Shown in pieces: positions 52,801 through 60,376 of a stretch of DNA of 64,000 bases. The stretch's first letter is position 1; each line of letters begins with the position of its first letter. The stretch spans positions 143,234-207,233 of the forward strand of contig NZ_WAAT01000044.1 in the NCBI RefSeq assembly GCF_008806375.1, written 5' to 3'. The translations under genes and the position numbers were made by a program. The notes below the pieces were generated by a model that worked only from the letters and a program-made list of their open reading frames with translations, had not been told where the DNA came from and did no database searches. The stretch is from Pseudotamlana haliotis (lineage in GTDB: Bacteria > Bacteroidota > Bacteroidia > Flavobacteriales > Flavobacteriaceae).

Positions 52801-53457
52801 TTATTTTTTTAATTCAGCAATGACAGTTTCACCACCGCGAACTTTTTGATTGATTTCTACATTGATTTTAGTGTCTAAAGGTAGAAACAAATCAACACGA
52901 GACCCAAATTTAATAAAGCCTGAGTCTGTACCTTGAACGGCCTTATCGTTTAATTGCGCATAGTTAACAATACGTTTGGCTAATGCTCCAGCAATTTGTC
53001 GATAAAGTACTTTGCCGTAAGTTTGGTTCTCGACAACAACAGTAGTACGTTCGTTTTCTTCACTTGCTTTTGGGTGCCAAGCTACTAAATATTTTCCGGG
53101 ATGGTATTTGCTGAAGATAACATGCCCGCCAATAGGGTAACGTGTGACGTGAACATTTATTGGAGACATAAATACACTCACTTGAAGACGTTTTTCTTTG
53201 AAATATTCTTTTTCATAAACTTCTTCAATAACGACCACTTTGCCATCTACAGGAGATAAAACCTGATTATCATTTAATACGGTGTTTCTTTTCGGGTTTC
53301 TAAAGAATTGTAGTATCAATACTAAAAAGACGATTAATGCTAGCAATACAATGGTTCTTAGCCAATTTATGCCTATAAAACTATCTGCAATTAAAGCAGC
53401 TCCTACAACGATTACAAACGTTATAAATATAATTTTATACCCTTCTTTATGAAACAT
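52801..53457 (-). CDS. psd: Phosphatidylserine decarboxylase, short form
   Basis: A 218-residue proenzyme that makes phosphatidylethanolamine from phosphatidylserine. Two N-terminal helices (IIFITFVIVVGAALIADSF, LRTIVLLALIVFLVLILQFF) precede the catalytic part: RNPKR, VLSPVDGKVVVIEE, VFMSPINVHVTRYPIGG and YHPGKYLVAWHPKASEENER. The self-cleavage site Gly-Ser, which yields the pyruvoyl group, lies in GFIKFGSRVDLF. It is the short class found in Bacteroidota and other groups. The start overlaps cdsA by 11 nt. Confidence 0.93.
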   Translation of the reverse strand: MFHKEGYKIIFITFVIVVGAALIADSFIGINWLRTIVLLALIVFLVLILQFFRNPKRNTVLNDNQVLSPVDGKVVVIEEVYEKEYFKEKRLQVSVFMSPINVHVTRYPIGGHVIFSKYHPGKYLVAWHPKASEENERTTVVVENQTYGKVLYRQIAGALAKRIVNYAQLNDKAVQGTDSGFIKFGSRVDLFLPLDTKINVEINQKVRGGETVIAELKK

Positions 53458-54268
53458 AATGTAAAATTCTTAAAAATAAATATATAAATGGTGCAGCAAA
53501 TATAATGCTGTCTAATCGATCTAATAATCCACCGTGTCCTGGCATGATAACCCCACTATCTTTGACTTTGGCTTGCCTTTTGAACTTGGATTCTATCAAA
53601 TCTCCCAGCGTTCCAAAAACACTAACAATAATGCTTAAAATAAGCCAGTTTGCAGAGTTTAAAGTTTCGGTAAAGGTAGCAATAAAATAACTTGCTACAC
53701 AGGAAAAGAATAGCCCTCCAAGAAAACCTTCAACGGTTTTTTTAGGAGATATGGATTCAAATAGTTTTTGTTTTCCTAAGTTTTTTCCAACTAGATAAGC
53801 AAATGTATCATTAACCCAAATCAATATAAAGGCACCTAATAAAATTTTAGGATTATACTGTTGATTGTTTGCCGTAATTAGTATTAAAAAGACAAAAGCA
53901 CTGGAAAGGTAGAAAGTAGTTAGTAAAAAACGTTTTGTACTGAATAAGGGTATTGTTTTTTCAGAAAACAGATCTTTTATTAAGAATAAGTTGACAAAAA
54001 TAGAAAGTACTAAAAGTATTTGTGTTGCTTCTATAAGTCCAGCATTAGTATTTAATACGGTTTGCCAATAGCCGAAGAAGATATAGAGAATGATGAAAAT
54101 AATATAAGGTATGTTGCTTTTTAGCTGGATAAGTTTTTGAAACTCAGCTAAACATACTAGTCCGAATATACAGAATAATGCAATTAATAAATGTTCAAAA
54201 TATAGTGAAACAAGTAATATGGATATATAAAGAAATCCTGAAAGGGATCGAATAACTATTTCTTTCAT
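53447..54268 (-). CDS. cdsA: Phosphatidate cytidylyltransferase CdsA
   Basis: A 273-residue inner-membrane enzyme that makes CDP-diacylglycerol from phosphatidate and CTP. It has about seven to eight membrane helices. The family motif is split between WVNDTFAYLVGKNLGKQKLFESISPKKTVEGFLGG and the signature DSGVIMPGHGGLLDRLDSIIFAAP. It feeds phosphatidylserine synthase and then Psd, whose gene overlaps its end. It starts one nt after the LUD gene's stop. Confidence 0.95.
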   Translation of the reverse strand: MKEIVIRSLSGFLYISILLVSLYFEHLLIALFCIFGLVCLAEFQKLIQLKSNIPYIIFIILYIFFGYWQTVLNTNAGLIEATQILLVLSIFVNLFLIKDLFSEKTIPLFSTKRFLLTTFYLSSAFVFLILITANNQQYNPKILLGAFILIWVNDTFAYLVGKNLGKQKLFESISPKKTVEGFLGGLFFSCVASYFIATFTETLNSANWLILSIIVSVFGTLGDLIESKFKRQAKVKDSGVIMPGHGGLLDRLDSIIFAAPFIYLFLRILHYVS

Positions 54269-54269
54269 T

Positions 54270-54878
54270 CTATAAGTCTTCTAAAAGTAGGAGGTATAGG
54301 TTTTTTGCACTACTGCCATAACTTAAGAAGTCGTTGTCATCTCCCGATTTAAAATGCTTTATGGTTGTAATATTGGTAGGGATTTGTTTGGTGTTTTTTG
54401 ATTTGATACCTTTTAACCCTTCTCCAATGGTTTCAACTAATTGACTTGTAGTTGCAAATACTATAAAATTGAAAGGTAATTCAAGAAGCTTTTTTTCAAA
54501 AATCTGATTTGATGAAATTAAGATAGATCCATCGTTAGCAATTAAGTTTTCGCATGTAGTTAAGAAAAATGGAGCTTCATTCAGTTTTTTGGTCGGGTTC
54601 AGATTGATTCTTTTAAACTTTTTTCCAAGTTCTGAATCCAGTAAAAGTAAGGGCTCATTTTGCCATTTGTTTTCTTGAATGATGTGCCCTAAATTTTGTT
54701 GAACCTCATTGATATCATCACAGTATAGAAACTTACCGCCATTAGCTTTAAAGTTTATGGTAAACCTTTCGTCAATTGGTAATTTTAGTTCAGGCATATA
54801 GCGCCCTCTGTGATCTGATTTAATCTCCTCGTCAGGTTGCTTAGATTTTGAACCAAAAATTTTTCTAAAAAGATTCAT
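54270..54878 (-). CDS. LUD-domain protein
   Basis: A 202-residue soluble protein of the LutC/YkgG (LUD) type: GGKFLYCDDINEVQQNLGHII, LLLDSELGKKF, APFFLTTCENLIANDGSILISSNQ and LPFNFIVFATTSQLVETI. The ISSNQ segment fits the LUD active-site region. Classical LutC works with LutA and LutB in lactate oxidation, but no such genes are here. In this genome it sits between ftsH and cdsA, so a lactate role is doubtful. It has its own -7 box after the ftsH terminator and starts the unit LUD-cdsA-psd-ACBP. Confidence 0.8.
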   Translation of the reverse strand: MNLFRKIFGSKSKQPDEEIKSDHRGRYMPELKLPIDERFTINFKANGGKFLYCDDINEVQQNLGHIIQENKWQNEPLLLLDSELGKKFKRINLNPTKKLNEAPFFLTTCENLIANDGSILISSNQIFEKKLLELPFNFIVFATTSQLVETIGEGLKGIKSKNTKQIPTNITTIKHFKSGDDNDFLSYGSSAKNLYLLLLEDL

Positions 54879-54918
54879 TAAGTAATGCTATTATAAGAAT
54901 TTATGTTGAGAGGGTCAT

Positions 54919-54926
54919 CAAATATA
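54919..54926 (-). promoter_or_regulatory. -7 box for the LUD-cdsA-psd-ACBP unit
   Basis: Minus strand reads TATATTTG, 40 nt before the LUD-gene ATG and directly after the ftsH terminator hairpin. Confidence 0.55.
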
Positions 54927-54966
54927 AAAAATCTTAAACTAATCATATGATTAATTTAAGATTTTT
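54927..54966 (-). terminator. Terminator after ftsH
   Basis: A 19-bp stem with a single mismatch (54927-54945 with 54948-54966), centred on CATATG. On the minus strand it lies 26 nt after the ftsH stop and ends in a T run that merges with the next gene's -7 box. Confidence 0.75.
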
Positions 54967-54992
54967 GTATAGGTATTAAGGCTTAAAAGCTT

Positions 54993-56960
54993 TTAAGCTT
55001 CTTCTTCGGTGCTTTTAACCTCTGATTTAGAAGTAATAGCTTCTTCTTTTAAGAAAGCACGTTTGCCAAATATTTTTTCCAAGTTATCTTTGAAAATCAC
55101 TTCTTTTTCTAAAAGGACTTCAGCGAGCTCAGTTAACTTGTCTTTATTTTCTTCAAGTAACTTAATGGCACGTTGGTATTGCTCTTCTATTATTTCAGAA
55201 ATTTCCTTGTCAATTAAAACAGCGGTTTCCTCACTATAAGGTTTTGTGAAACCGTGATCACTTTGACCAGAATCATAATAGGTTAAGTTTCCAACTTTAT
55301 CACTTAAACCATAAATGGTTACCATGGCACGTGCTTGTTTAGTAACTTTTTCTAAATCACTTAATGCTCCAGTTGAGATCTTGTCGAAAATCACTTTTTC
55401 AGCGGCACGACCACCAAGAGCGGCACACATTTCGTCTAACATCTGTTCCGGACGCACAATTAGGCGTTCTTCAGGTAAATACCAAGCTGCACCTAATGAA
55501 CGTCCACGAGGTACAATTGTCACTTTTACTAGAGGCGCTGCGTGTTCTAACATCCAACTTACTGTGGCGTGACCAGCTTCGTGAAAAGCTACTGCTTTTT
55601 TCTCACTTGGCGTAATGATTTTATTTTTCTTTTCTAATCCACCAATAATTCTATCTACGGCGTCTAAGAAATCTTGTTTATCTACAGCTTTCTTGTTGTT
55701 TCTCGCTGCAATTAAAGCGGCTTCGTTACAAACATTAGCAATATCGGCACCAGAAAATCCAGGTGTTTGTTTAGAAAGGAAGTCTAAATCTAAGTTTTCA
55801 GCTTTTTTCAGTGGTCTTAGGTGGACTTCAAATATTTCTTCACGCTCTCTTACGTCTGGTAAATCAACAAATATTTGTCTGTCAAAACGACCAGCACGCA
55901 TCAAGGCTTTATCTAAAATGTCGGCTCTATTGGTTGCGGCAATTACAATCACATTGGTGTTTGTGCCAAAACCATCCATTTCAGTTAATAACTGATTTAA
56001 TGTGTTTTCACGTTCATCGTTACTTCCAGACATGGCGTTTTTGCCTCTGGCGCGACCTATGGCATCAATTTCATCAATAAAAATGATAGATGGTGATTTT
56101 TCTTTAGCTTGTTTGAATAAATCTCTAACACGAGAAGCTCCCACACCAACAAACATTTCAACAAAATCTGAACCAGATAACGAGAAGAAAGGCACTTTAG
56201 CTTCACCGGCAACGGCTTTAGCTAATAATGTTTTACCAGTTCCTGGAGGGCCTACAAGTAAGGCGCCTTTCGGAATTTTACCACCTAAAGTGGTATATTT
56301 TTCAGGGAATTTTAAGAAATCTACAATCTCTTGTACTTCTTCTTTAGCACCTTCTAATCCGGCAACATCTTTAAAAGTTGTCTTAACTTCTGTTTTTTCG
56401 TCAAAAAGTTTTGCTTTCGATTTTCCGATGTTAAAAATTTGACCACCAGCACCGCCACCAGCACCACCAGACATACGTCTCATGATAAAAATCCAAACTC
56501 CAATAAGTAAAATAAAAGGTAGGATACCCATTAAAAGGTTTCCTAAGTCATTGGTTTCTGTAGAATAGCTAACATCTGGTTCTGTTGGAAGATCTTTAAT
56601 GTTTTCGTTCAGTTCATTTTCAAAATTCTGAAGGTCACCAAATTCAAATTTATAATTCGGTAGTTCGGTTGCCGAAGGAATAATCGATTGAGGTTTTGCT
56701 CCTTTGTGTTCTTCCTTAGTTAATGCTTCAGAAGTTAGGTAAACCTTTGCTACACGTGTATTTTTTACAATGTTTACGCGTGCTACATCACCATCCTTTA
56801 AATACTGAAAGAATTCTTGAGGGGTTGTTGTATTACCGCCTTCATAGCTTTCTCCACTAAATAATTGAAATCCTAAAAATAAAGCTATTAATGCGCCGTA
56901 AACCCAATACGGACTAAATTTTGGTTTTTTGTCTTTTGGTTTTTTATTGTCCTTTGCCAT
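54993..56960 (-). CDS. ftsH: ATP-dependent zinc metalloprotease FtsH
   Basis: A 655-residue membrane AAA+ protease that removes damaged or short-lived membrane and soluble proteins. Two helices ([36 protein letters not shown]) frame a periplasmic domain. The AAA module has Walker A GPPGTGKT (residues 237-244), Walker [10 protein letters not shown], the pore motif FVGVG and the SRH ([19 protein letters not shown]). The zinc site is HEAGH (460-464), with a downstream Asp in the LSDLEK region. Length and order are normal. It starts 9 nt after rsfS. Confidence 0.97.
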   Translation of the reverse strand: MAKDNKKPKDKKPKFSPYWVYGALIALFLGFQLFSGESYEGGNTTTPQEFFQYLKDGDVARVNIVKNTRVAKVYLTSEALTKEEHKGAKPQSIIPSATELPNYKFEFGDLQNFENELNENIKDLPTEPDVSYSTETNDLGNLLMGILPFILLIGVWIFIMRRMSGGAGGGAGGQIFNIGKSKAKLFDEKTEVKTTFKDVAGLEGAKEEVQEIVDFLKFPEKYTTLGGKIPKGALLVGPPGTGKTLLAKAVAGEAKVPFFSLSGSDFVEMFVGVGASRVRDLFKQAKEKSPSIIFIDEIDAIGRARGKNAMSGSNDERENTLNQLLTEMDGFGTNTNVIVIAATNRADILDKALMRAGRFDRQIFVDLPDVREREEIFEVHLRPLKKAENLDLDFLSKQTPGFSGADIANVCNEAALIAARNNKKAVDKQDFLDAVDRIIGGLEKKNKIITPSEKKAVAFHEAGHATVSWMLEHAAPLVKVTIVPRGRSLGAAWYLPEERLIVRPEQMLDEMCAALGGRAAEKVIFDKISTGALSDLEKVTKQARAMVTIYGLSDKVGNLTYYDSGQSDHGFTKPYSEETAVLIDKEISEIIEEQYQRAIKLLEENKDKLTELAEVLLEKEVIFKDNLEKIFGKRAFLKEEAITSKSEVKSTEEEA

Positions 56961-56969
56961 TTGATTCTT

Positions 56970-57341
56970 TTAGTAATTGGTTTCTATTACGGTTGTTTTT
57001 GCATCACCCCAAAGACTTTCGATGTCATAAAATTCTCTAATGTGTTTTTGGAAGACATGAACAACAACATTGACGTAATCAATTAATACCCACTCGGCGT
57101 TATCCATACCTTCAGTATGCCATGGGTTGTCCTTAAGTTCTTTGCTTACTTTTTTCTGAATGGAGTTAACAATAGCGTTTACTTGTGTATTTGACGTTCC
57201 TTCGCAAATAATAAAGTAATCACAAACCGTATTTTCAATCTCTCTTAAATCTAGAATATTTATCTCTTGTCCTTTAACATCCTCAATGCCACTAATAATA
57301 ACGGATATTAATTGGTCTGCGCTTATATTTTCTTTCGCCAT
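56970..57341 (-). CDS. rsfS: Ribosomal silencing factor RsfS
   Basis: A 123-residue DUF143/Iojap-family protein that binds ribosomal protein L14 and blocks subunit joining under starvation. Typical segments: GIEDVKGQEINILDLREIENTVCDYFIICEGTSNTQVNAIVNSI, NPWHTEGMDNAEWVLIDYVNVVVHVF and REFYDIESLWGDA. It is full length. A -7 box lies at 57361-57368. It heads a unit with ftsH, an order common in flavobacteria, and is divergent from birA. Confidence 0.96.
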   Translation of the reverse strand: MAKENISADQLISVIISGIEDVKGQEINILDLREIENTVCDYFIICEGTSNTQVNAIVNSIQKKVSKELKDNPWHTEGMDNAEWVLIDYVNVVVHVFQKHIREFYDIESLWGDAKTTVIETNY

Positions 57342-57360
57342 TAAATTTATTTAATTTGTG

Positions 57361-57368
57361 CAAAGTTA
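57361..57368 (-). promoter_or_regulatory. -7 box for rsfS-ftsH
   Basis: Minus strand reads TAACTTTG followed by C, 19 nt before the rsfS ATG. Confidence 0.6.
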
Positions 57369-57434
57369 TTATTTTTTTGGTTCTTTATAGTTTAAAAATA
57401 CCATAAGATTTAGTCTTATCCCAATAACTTGTTC

Positions 57435-58166
57435 ATGATTATTATCAAACTTAATGCCACCGATTCTACAAACAGCTATTTGAGAAGGCTTTATTCAAGT
57501 TCTGCTATTGAAGATTTTACAACAGTTATTGCTAAAAAGCAAACTCAAGGTCGTGGGCAGAGGGGGGCAGAATGGGAATCTCAAGAGGCTAAAAACCTTA
57601 CTTTTAGCGTATTTAAGAGCCTAGAAGACTTTTCGCTAACACACCCTTTTGGTATTAGTATGGTGGTTGCTTTAGCTTTAAGAAAGGCTTTACAGTCCTT
57701 TTTAATTCCGCAATTATATGTAAAATGGCCTAACGACATTTTGTCAGCAGACAAAAAGATATGTGGTGTTTTAATTGAAAATGTCATGAAACAGCAAGAT
57801 ATTGTCGCTTCAATAATAGGAATTGGCTTGAATGTCAATCAAGTTGAATTTGATAATTTACCTAGAGCCTCCTCATTGACAAAAATTACAGGCGCTATTT
57901 ATGACTTAGATGAAGTGGCTTTGGCGGTTTTAAATCAAGTTCAGTATTATTTTGACCTTTTAAAAGAGGGTGGATTTGAAAACCTAAAAACCGAATATGA
58001 ATCCTGTTTGTTTAGAAAAAATAAACCCTCAACATTTAAAGATGCTGAAGGTTTACTATTTTCTGGTTTTATAAAAGGTGTTTCTAATTTTGGAAACCTT
58101 CAGGTTTTATTAGAAGACAACATTATAAAAGAATTCGATTTAAAAGAAATTACCCTAATGTACTAA
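57435..58166 (+). CDS. birA: Biotin--[acetyl-CoA-carboxylase] ligase BirA
   Basis: 243 residues from the ATG at 57435; a TTG two codons earlier is unnecessary. It attaches biotin to acetyl-CoA carboxylase and similar carriers. Active-site segments: DSTNSYLRRL, KKQTQGRGQRGAEWES, the KWPNDIL motif and KKICGVLIENV, plus IGIGLNVNQ. There is no N-terminal helix-turn-helix, so it is the ligase-only (class I) form and does not repress biotin genes. Its last 4 bp overlap the convergent SRPBCC gene. Confidence 0.95.
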   Translation: MIIIKLNATDSTNSYLRRLYSSSAIEDFTTVIAKKQTQGRGQRGAEWESQEAKNLTFSVFKSLEDFSLTHPFGISMVVALALRKALQSFLIPQLYVKWPNDILSADKKICGVLIENVMKQQDIVASIIGIGLNVNQVEFDNLPRASSLTKITGAIYDLDEVALAVLNQVQYYFDLLKEGGFENLKTEYESCLFRKNKPSTFKDAEGLLFSGFIKGVSNFGNLQVLLEDNIIKEFDLKEITLMY

Positions 58167-58558
58167 ACGGCTTTAGGGATATTTGTTGATAAGGTTTCTA
58201 TCAATTTTGTGATAGGACCTTTAATCATCATGGCCATCATAGGGTTGATGTTTCCATCGAAAAGCAATTGTACTTCGCTGGCGCCATTGTCAATTTTATT
58301 TATTTGAGTAGTTAGTGAAAAGTCTATTTTTCCACCTGCTGCACCAAGAACAATTTTATTATGAGGCACCTCTTCTTTCTTTTTAAGTACGATATCTGGC
58401 ATGCCCTTTAAAGCAAAAAGAAATTTATCGTCACCTAAAACTTCAAATTTACTGATGTTTTCAGGCATAATCGCTTCAAAATTTTTCACATCAGATAGAA
58501 ATTTAAACACCTCTTCTTCTGATTTTGTTACCGTAACTTTTGGGGATTCTAAATTCAT
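58163..58558 (-). CDS. SRPBCC-family protein
   Basis: A 131-residue START/Bet v1-like single-domain protein. The pattern VTKSEEEVFKFLSDVKNFEAIMPENISKFEVLGDDKFLFALKGMPDIVLKKKEEVPHNKIVL is typical of the polyketide-cyclase/SRPBCC group, which forms a hydrophobic pocket. No catalytic residues can be named. It follows pyrE on the same strand with a 74-nt gap and is convergent with birA. Function is unknown. Confidence 0.82.
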   Translation of the reverse strand: MNLESPKVTVTKSEEEVFKFLSDVKNFEAIMPENISKFEVLGDDKFLFALKGMPDIVLKKKEEVPHNKIVLGAAGGKIDFSLTTQINKIDNGASEVQLLFDGNINPMMAMMIKGPITKLIETLSTNIPKAV

Positions 58559-58632
58559 AATATTTAAAATAGTGTTATGTATTGCTGAGGCATTTTTTTA
58601 AACGAATGCCTTCAAATGACAAGGAGCTACTA

Positions 58633-59277
58633 TCAATTAGCGTTCCATTCACTAGGATTACTGTTCCATTCTGATAAAGTTTTTATTTCTTTTTCAGAAA
58701 TGTAGTTGGTATCTAATGCCTGTTCTAATAAGTTTTCGTAGTTGCTTAAAGTGTTTAAGTGTACACCAGCTTCTTTAAAGTTTTCCGTGGCAACGTCAAA
58801 ACCATAAGTAAATATGGCAATCATGCCTTTAACGTTAACATGAGCTTCTTTTAAAGCTTTTACAGCATTTAAACTACTTTTGCCAGTGCTTATTAAATCT
58901 TCTACAACCACCACGTTTTGACCACTTTGAATAAATCCTTCAATTTGATTCTTTCTTCCGTGGCCTTTAGCATCTGGTCGCACATAAATAAAAGGAAGTC
59001 CTAAATATTCGGCAACAAGCATACCTATACCAATGGCACCTGTAGCAACGCCCGCGATAACGTCGGGTTTACCATAGTGTTTTTCGATATATTTCCCCAT
59101 AGTTTCACGAATATAATTACGCACAGGAGGGAATGATAAAATAATACGGTTATCGCAATAAATTGGCGATTTCCAGCCCGATGCCCAAGTAAATGGTTCT
59201 TGAGGACTTAGTTTTATAGCGTTTATTTGCAATAAAACTTCGGCTGTTTTTTTTGCTGTGTCTTTGTTGAAAATCAT
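58633..59277 (-). CDS. pyrE: Orotate phosphoribosyltransferase
   Basis: A 214-residue enzyme of UMP synthesis that joins orotate to PRPP. Type I PRTase signs: ASGWKSPIYCDNRIILSFPPVR, VIAGVATGAIGIGMLVAEYLGLPFIYVRPDAKGHGRKNQIEG, and the PRPP motif VVVVEDLISTGKSSLNAVKAL. It is full length, with a -7 box at 59283-59290, very close to the ATG. The other pyr genes are not in the window. Confidence 0.96.
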   Translation of the reverse strand: MIFNKDTAKKTAEVLLQINAIKLSPQEPFTWASGWKSPIYCDNRIILSFPPVRNYIRETMGKYIEKHYGKPDVIAGVATGAIGIGMLVAEYLGLPFIYVRPDAKGHGRKNQIEGFIQSGQNVVVVEDLISTGKSSLNAVKALKEAHVNVKGMIAIFTYGFDVATENFKEAGVHLNTLSNYENLLEQALDTNYISEKEIKTLSEWNSNPSEWNAN

Positions 59278-59282
59278 GTTGG

Positions 59283-59290
59283 CAAAATTA
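59283..59290 (-). promoter_or_regulatory. -7 box for pyrE
   Basis: Minus strand reads TAATTTTG followed by C and ends only 5 nt before the ATG at 59277, so a pyrE transcript from this promoter would be almost leaderless. Confidence 0.45.
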
Positions 59291-59413
59291 CGGATAAATT
59301 TAATTTTAAAATGAATCGAGTTTTATTTTTAATGAAATTATTTTTTGATCTTCGTTTACTGTGTGAACAAAATTAATACTTTTACCTAAAGAAATTGTTA
59401 ACTAAGAGTGACT

Positions 59414-59995
59414 ATGATTAAAGTTTTTGTTGGAGATAAACCTATGATTTTAACCAACCAAGTAGAGCAGGAAATCAATTTTAAGAATTATTTGCTTGAT
59501 ACGGTGAACTTGGTGAAAGTTATTAGAAAACTGAATACTTCATCGCTGAAAGAAGCACGACTGATTCATAAAAATCCTGAGAAATTACTTAAGAAGTTTT
59601 TAAAGAAACTGCCCAATGTTATCGCTGGTGGGGGAAAGGTTTATAATGCCAAAGGAGATATTCTTTTCATATACCGAAATGATAAATGGGACCTGCCTAA
59701 AGGAAAAGCCGAGCGTTATGAGAGTATTGAAGAAACTGCCATTCGAGAAGTCACTGAAGAAACCGGGGTTAGCGGACTCGTTATTACTAAACCCTTAGAT
59801 ACTACCTATCACATTTTTAAACGTCACGGGCGCTATAAGATTAAAATAACACACTGGTTTGAGATGAAAACGGATTTTACAGGTGATTTAAACGGACAAG
59901 AAGAAGAGGGAATTACTAAAGTGGAGTGGTTGAACAATGAGGAGGCTCAGGAGGCGCTGGGGAATTCTTATGCTAATATTCGGAGGTTGGTTTAA
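59414..59995 (+). CDS. NUDIX hydrolase with an N-terminal extension
   Basis: 193 residues from the ATG at 59414 (a GTG lies two codons earlier). The Nudix box is complete: G97-x5-E103-x7-R111-E112-x2-E115-E116-x-G118. Before the domain lies a 65-residue extension (MIKVFVGDKPMILT...LLKKFLKKLPNV), as in flavobacterial NUDIX proteins of this type. The substrate, probably a nucleoside diphosphate derivative, cannot be told. It is divergent from pyrE, and a possible functional tie to nucleotide metabolism is only suggested by location. Confidence 0.9.
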   Translation: MIKVFVGDKPMILTNQVEQEINFKNYLLDTVNLVKVIRKLNTSSLKEARLIHKNPEKLLKKFLKKLPNVIAGGGKVYNAKGDILFIYRNDKWDLPKGKAERYESIEETAIREVTEETGVSGLVITKPLDTTYHIFKRHGRYKIKITHWFEMKTDFTGDLNGQEEEGITKVEWLNNEEAQEALGNSYANIRRLV

Positions 59996-60090
59996 TTGGG
60001 GGCTGAAGTAGTTAAGTAGTTAAGGGGTTCTCACTTCGCGGGGCTCAGTGCGGTGTAGTTAAGTAGGTTAGGAGTTGAAGTAGTTAAGTT
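59996..60090. repeat. Degenerate short tandem repeat
   Basis: Repeats of the TAGTTAAG type occur at about 60009-60025 (GTAGTTAAGTAGTTAAGG), 60056-60072 (GTAGTTAAGTAGGTTAGG) and 60079-60088 (GTAGTTAAG). A GC-rich segment (TCACTTCGCGGGGCTCAGTGCGG) separates the blocks. It resembles decayed 7-8-nt tandem arrays. Confidence 0.6.
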
Positions 60091-60097
60091 TAATCTT

Positions 60098-60191
60098 ATG
60101 AATTGGATTTTATTGATTATTGCGGGGTTGTTTGAGGTGGCTTTTGCGGCTAATAGCTTCTATTGTGGGACTCAAGTTTGTTTCTAACTAA
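60098..60191 (+). pseudogene. Internally deleted SMR (SugE/EmrE-like) efflux gene
   Basis: An ATG at 60098 opens MNWILLIIAGLFEVAFA, the characteristic N terminus of small multidrug resistance proteins with the conserved Glu in TM1. After about 17 codons the reading departs and the frame stops at 60185-60187. In the +1 frame the same stretch reads LIASIVGLKFVSN and stops at 60189-60191, which matches the usual C terminus of SMR proteins. The two ends are thus joined with about 75 middle codons missing and a frame change. It is a dead remnant that cannot encode a transporter. Confidence 0.7.
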
Positions 60192-60327
60192 TAATTAGGC
60201 TCAATCACTTGAGTTTTTAACAATATTTTTAGGTCTCATAAAACATTGTTGTTGTTTTTCTTTCTTGTCTGAAATAGCTATCTCAAACGTTATAGTTTTT
60301 GGTAATGGTAAAATAAATAGCTTCTGC

Positions 60328-60357
60328 TTGCAAGACAACATTTTAAACTTAAATTTG
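60328..60357 (+). promoter_or_regulatory. Promoter of the SulP gene
   Basis: -33 TTG at 60328-60330 and -7 TAAATTTG at 60350-60357 with a 19-bp spacer, 19 nt before the ATG. A complete Bacteroidota-type promoter. Confidence 0.65.
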
Positions 60358-60376
60358 CAGCTCCAAAAAACGAGCC

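Larger units (their letters stand above)
59996..60376. other. Intergenic region NUDIX-sulP
   Basis: This region contains the degenerate repeat, the SMR pseudogene remnant at 60098-60191 and the sulP promoter. The rest shows nothing I recognise. Confidence 0.5.

Noticed and set aside
55009..56442. Several open frames on the plus strand opposite ftsH (up to 146 codons)
   Set aside because: They are antisense shadows of a strongly conserved gene, without promoter or recognisable product.
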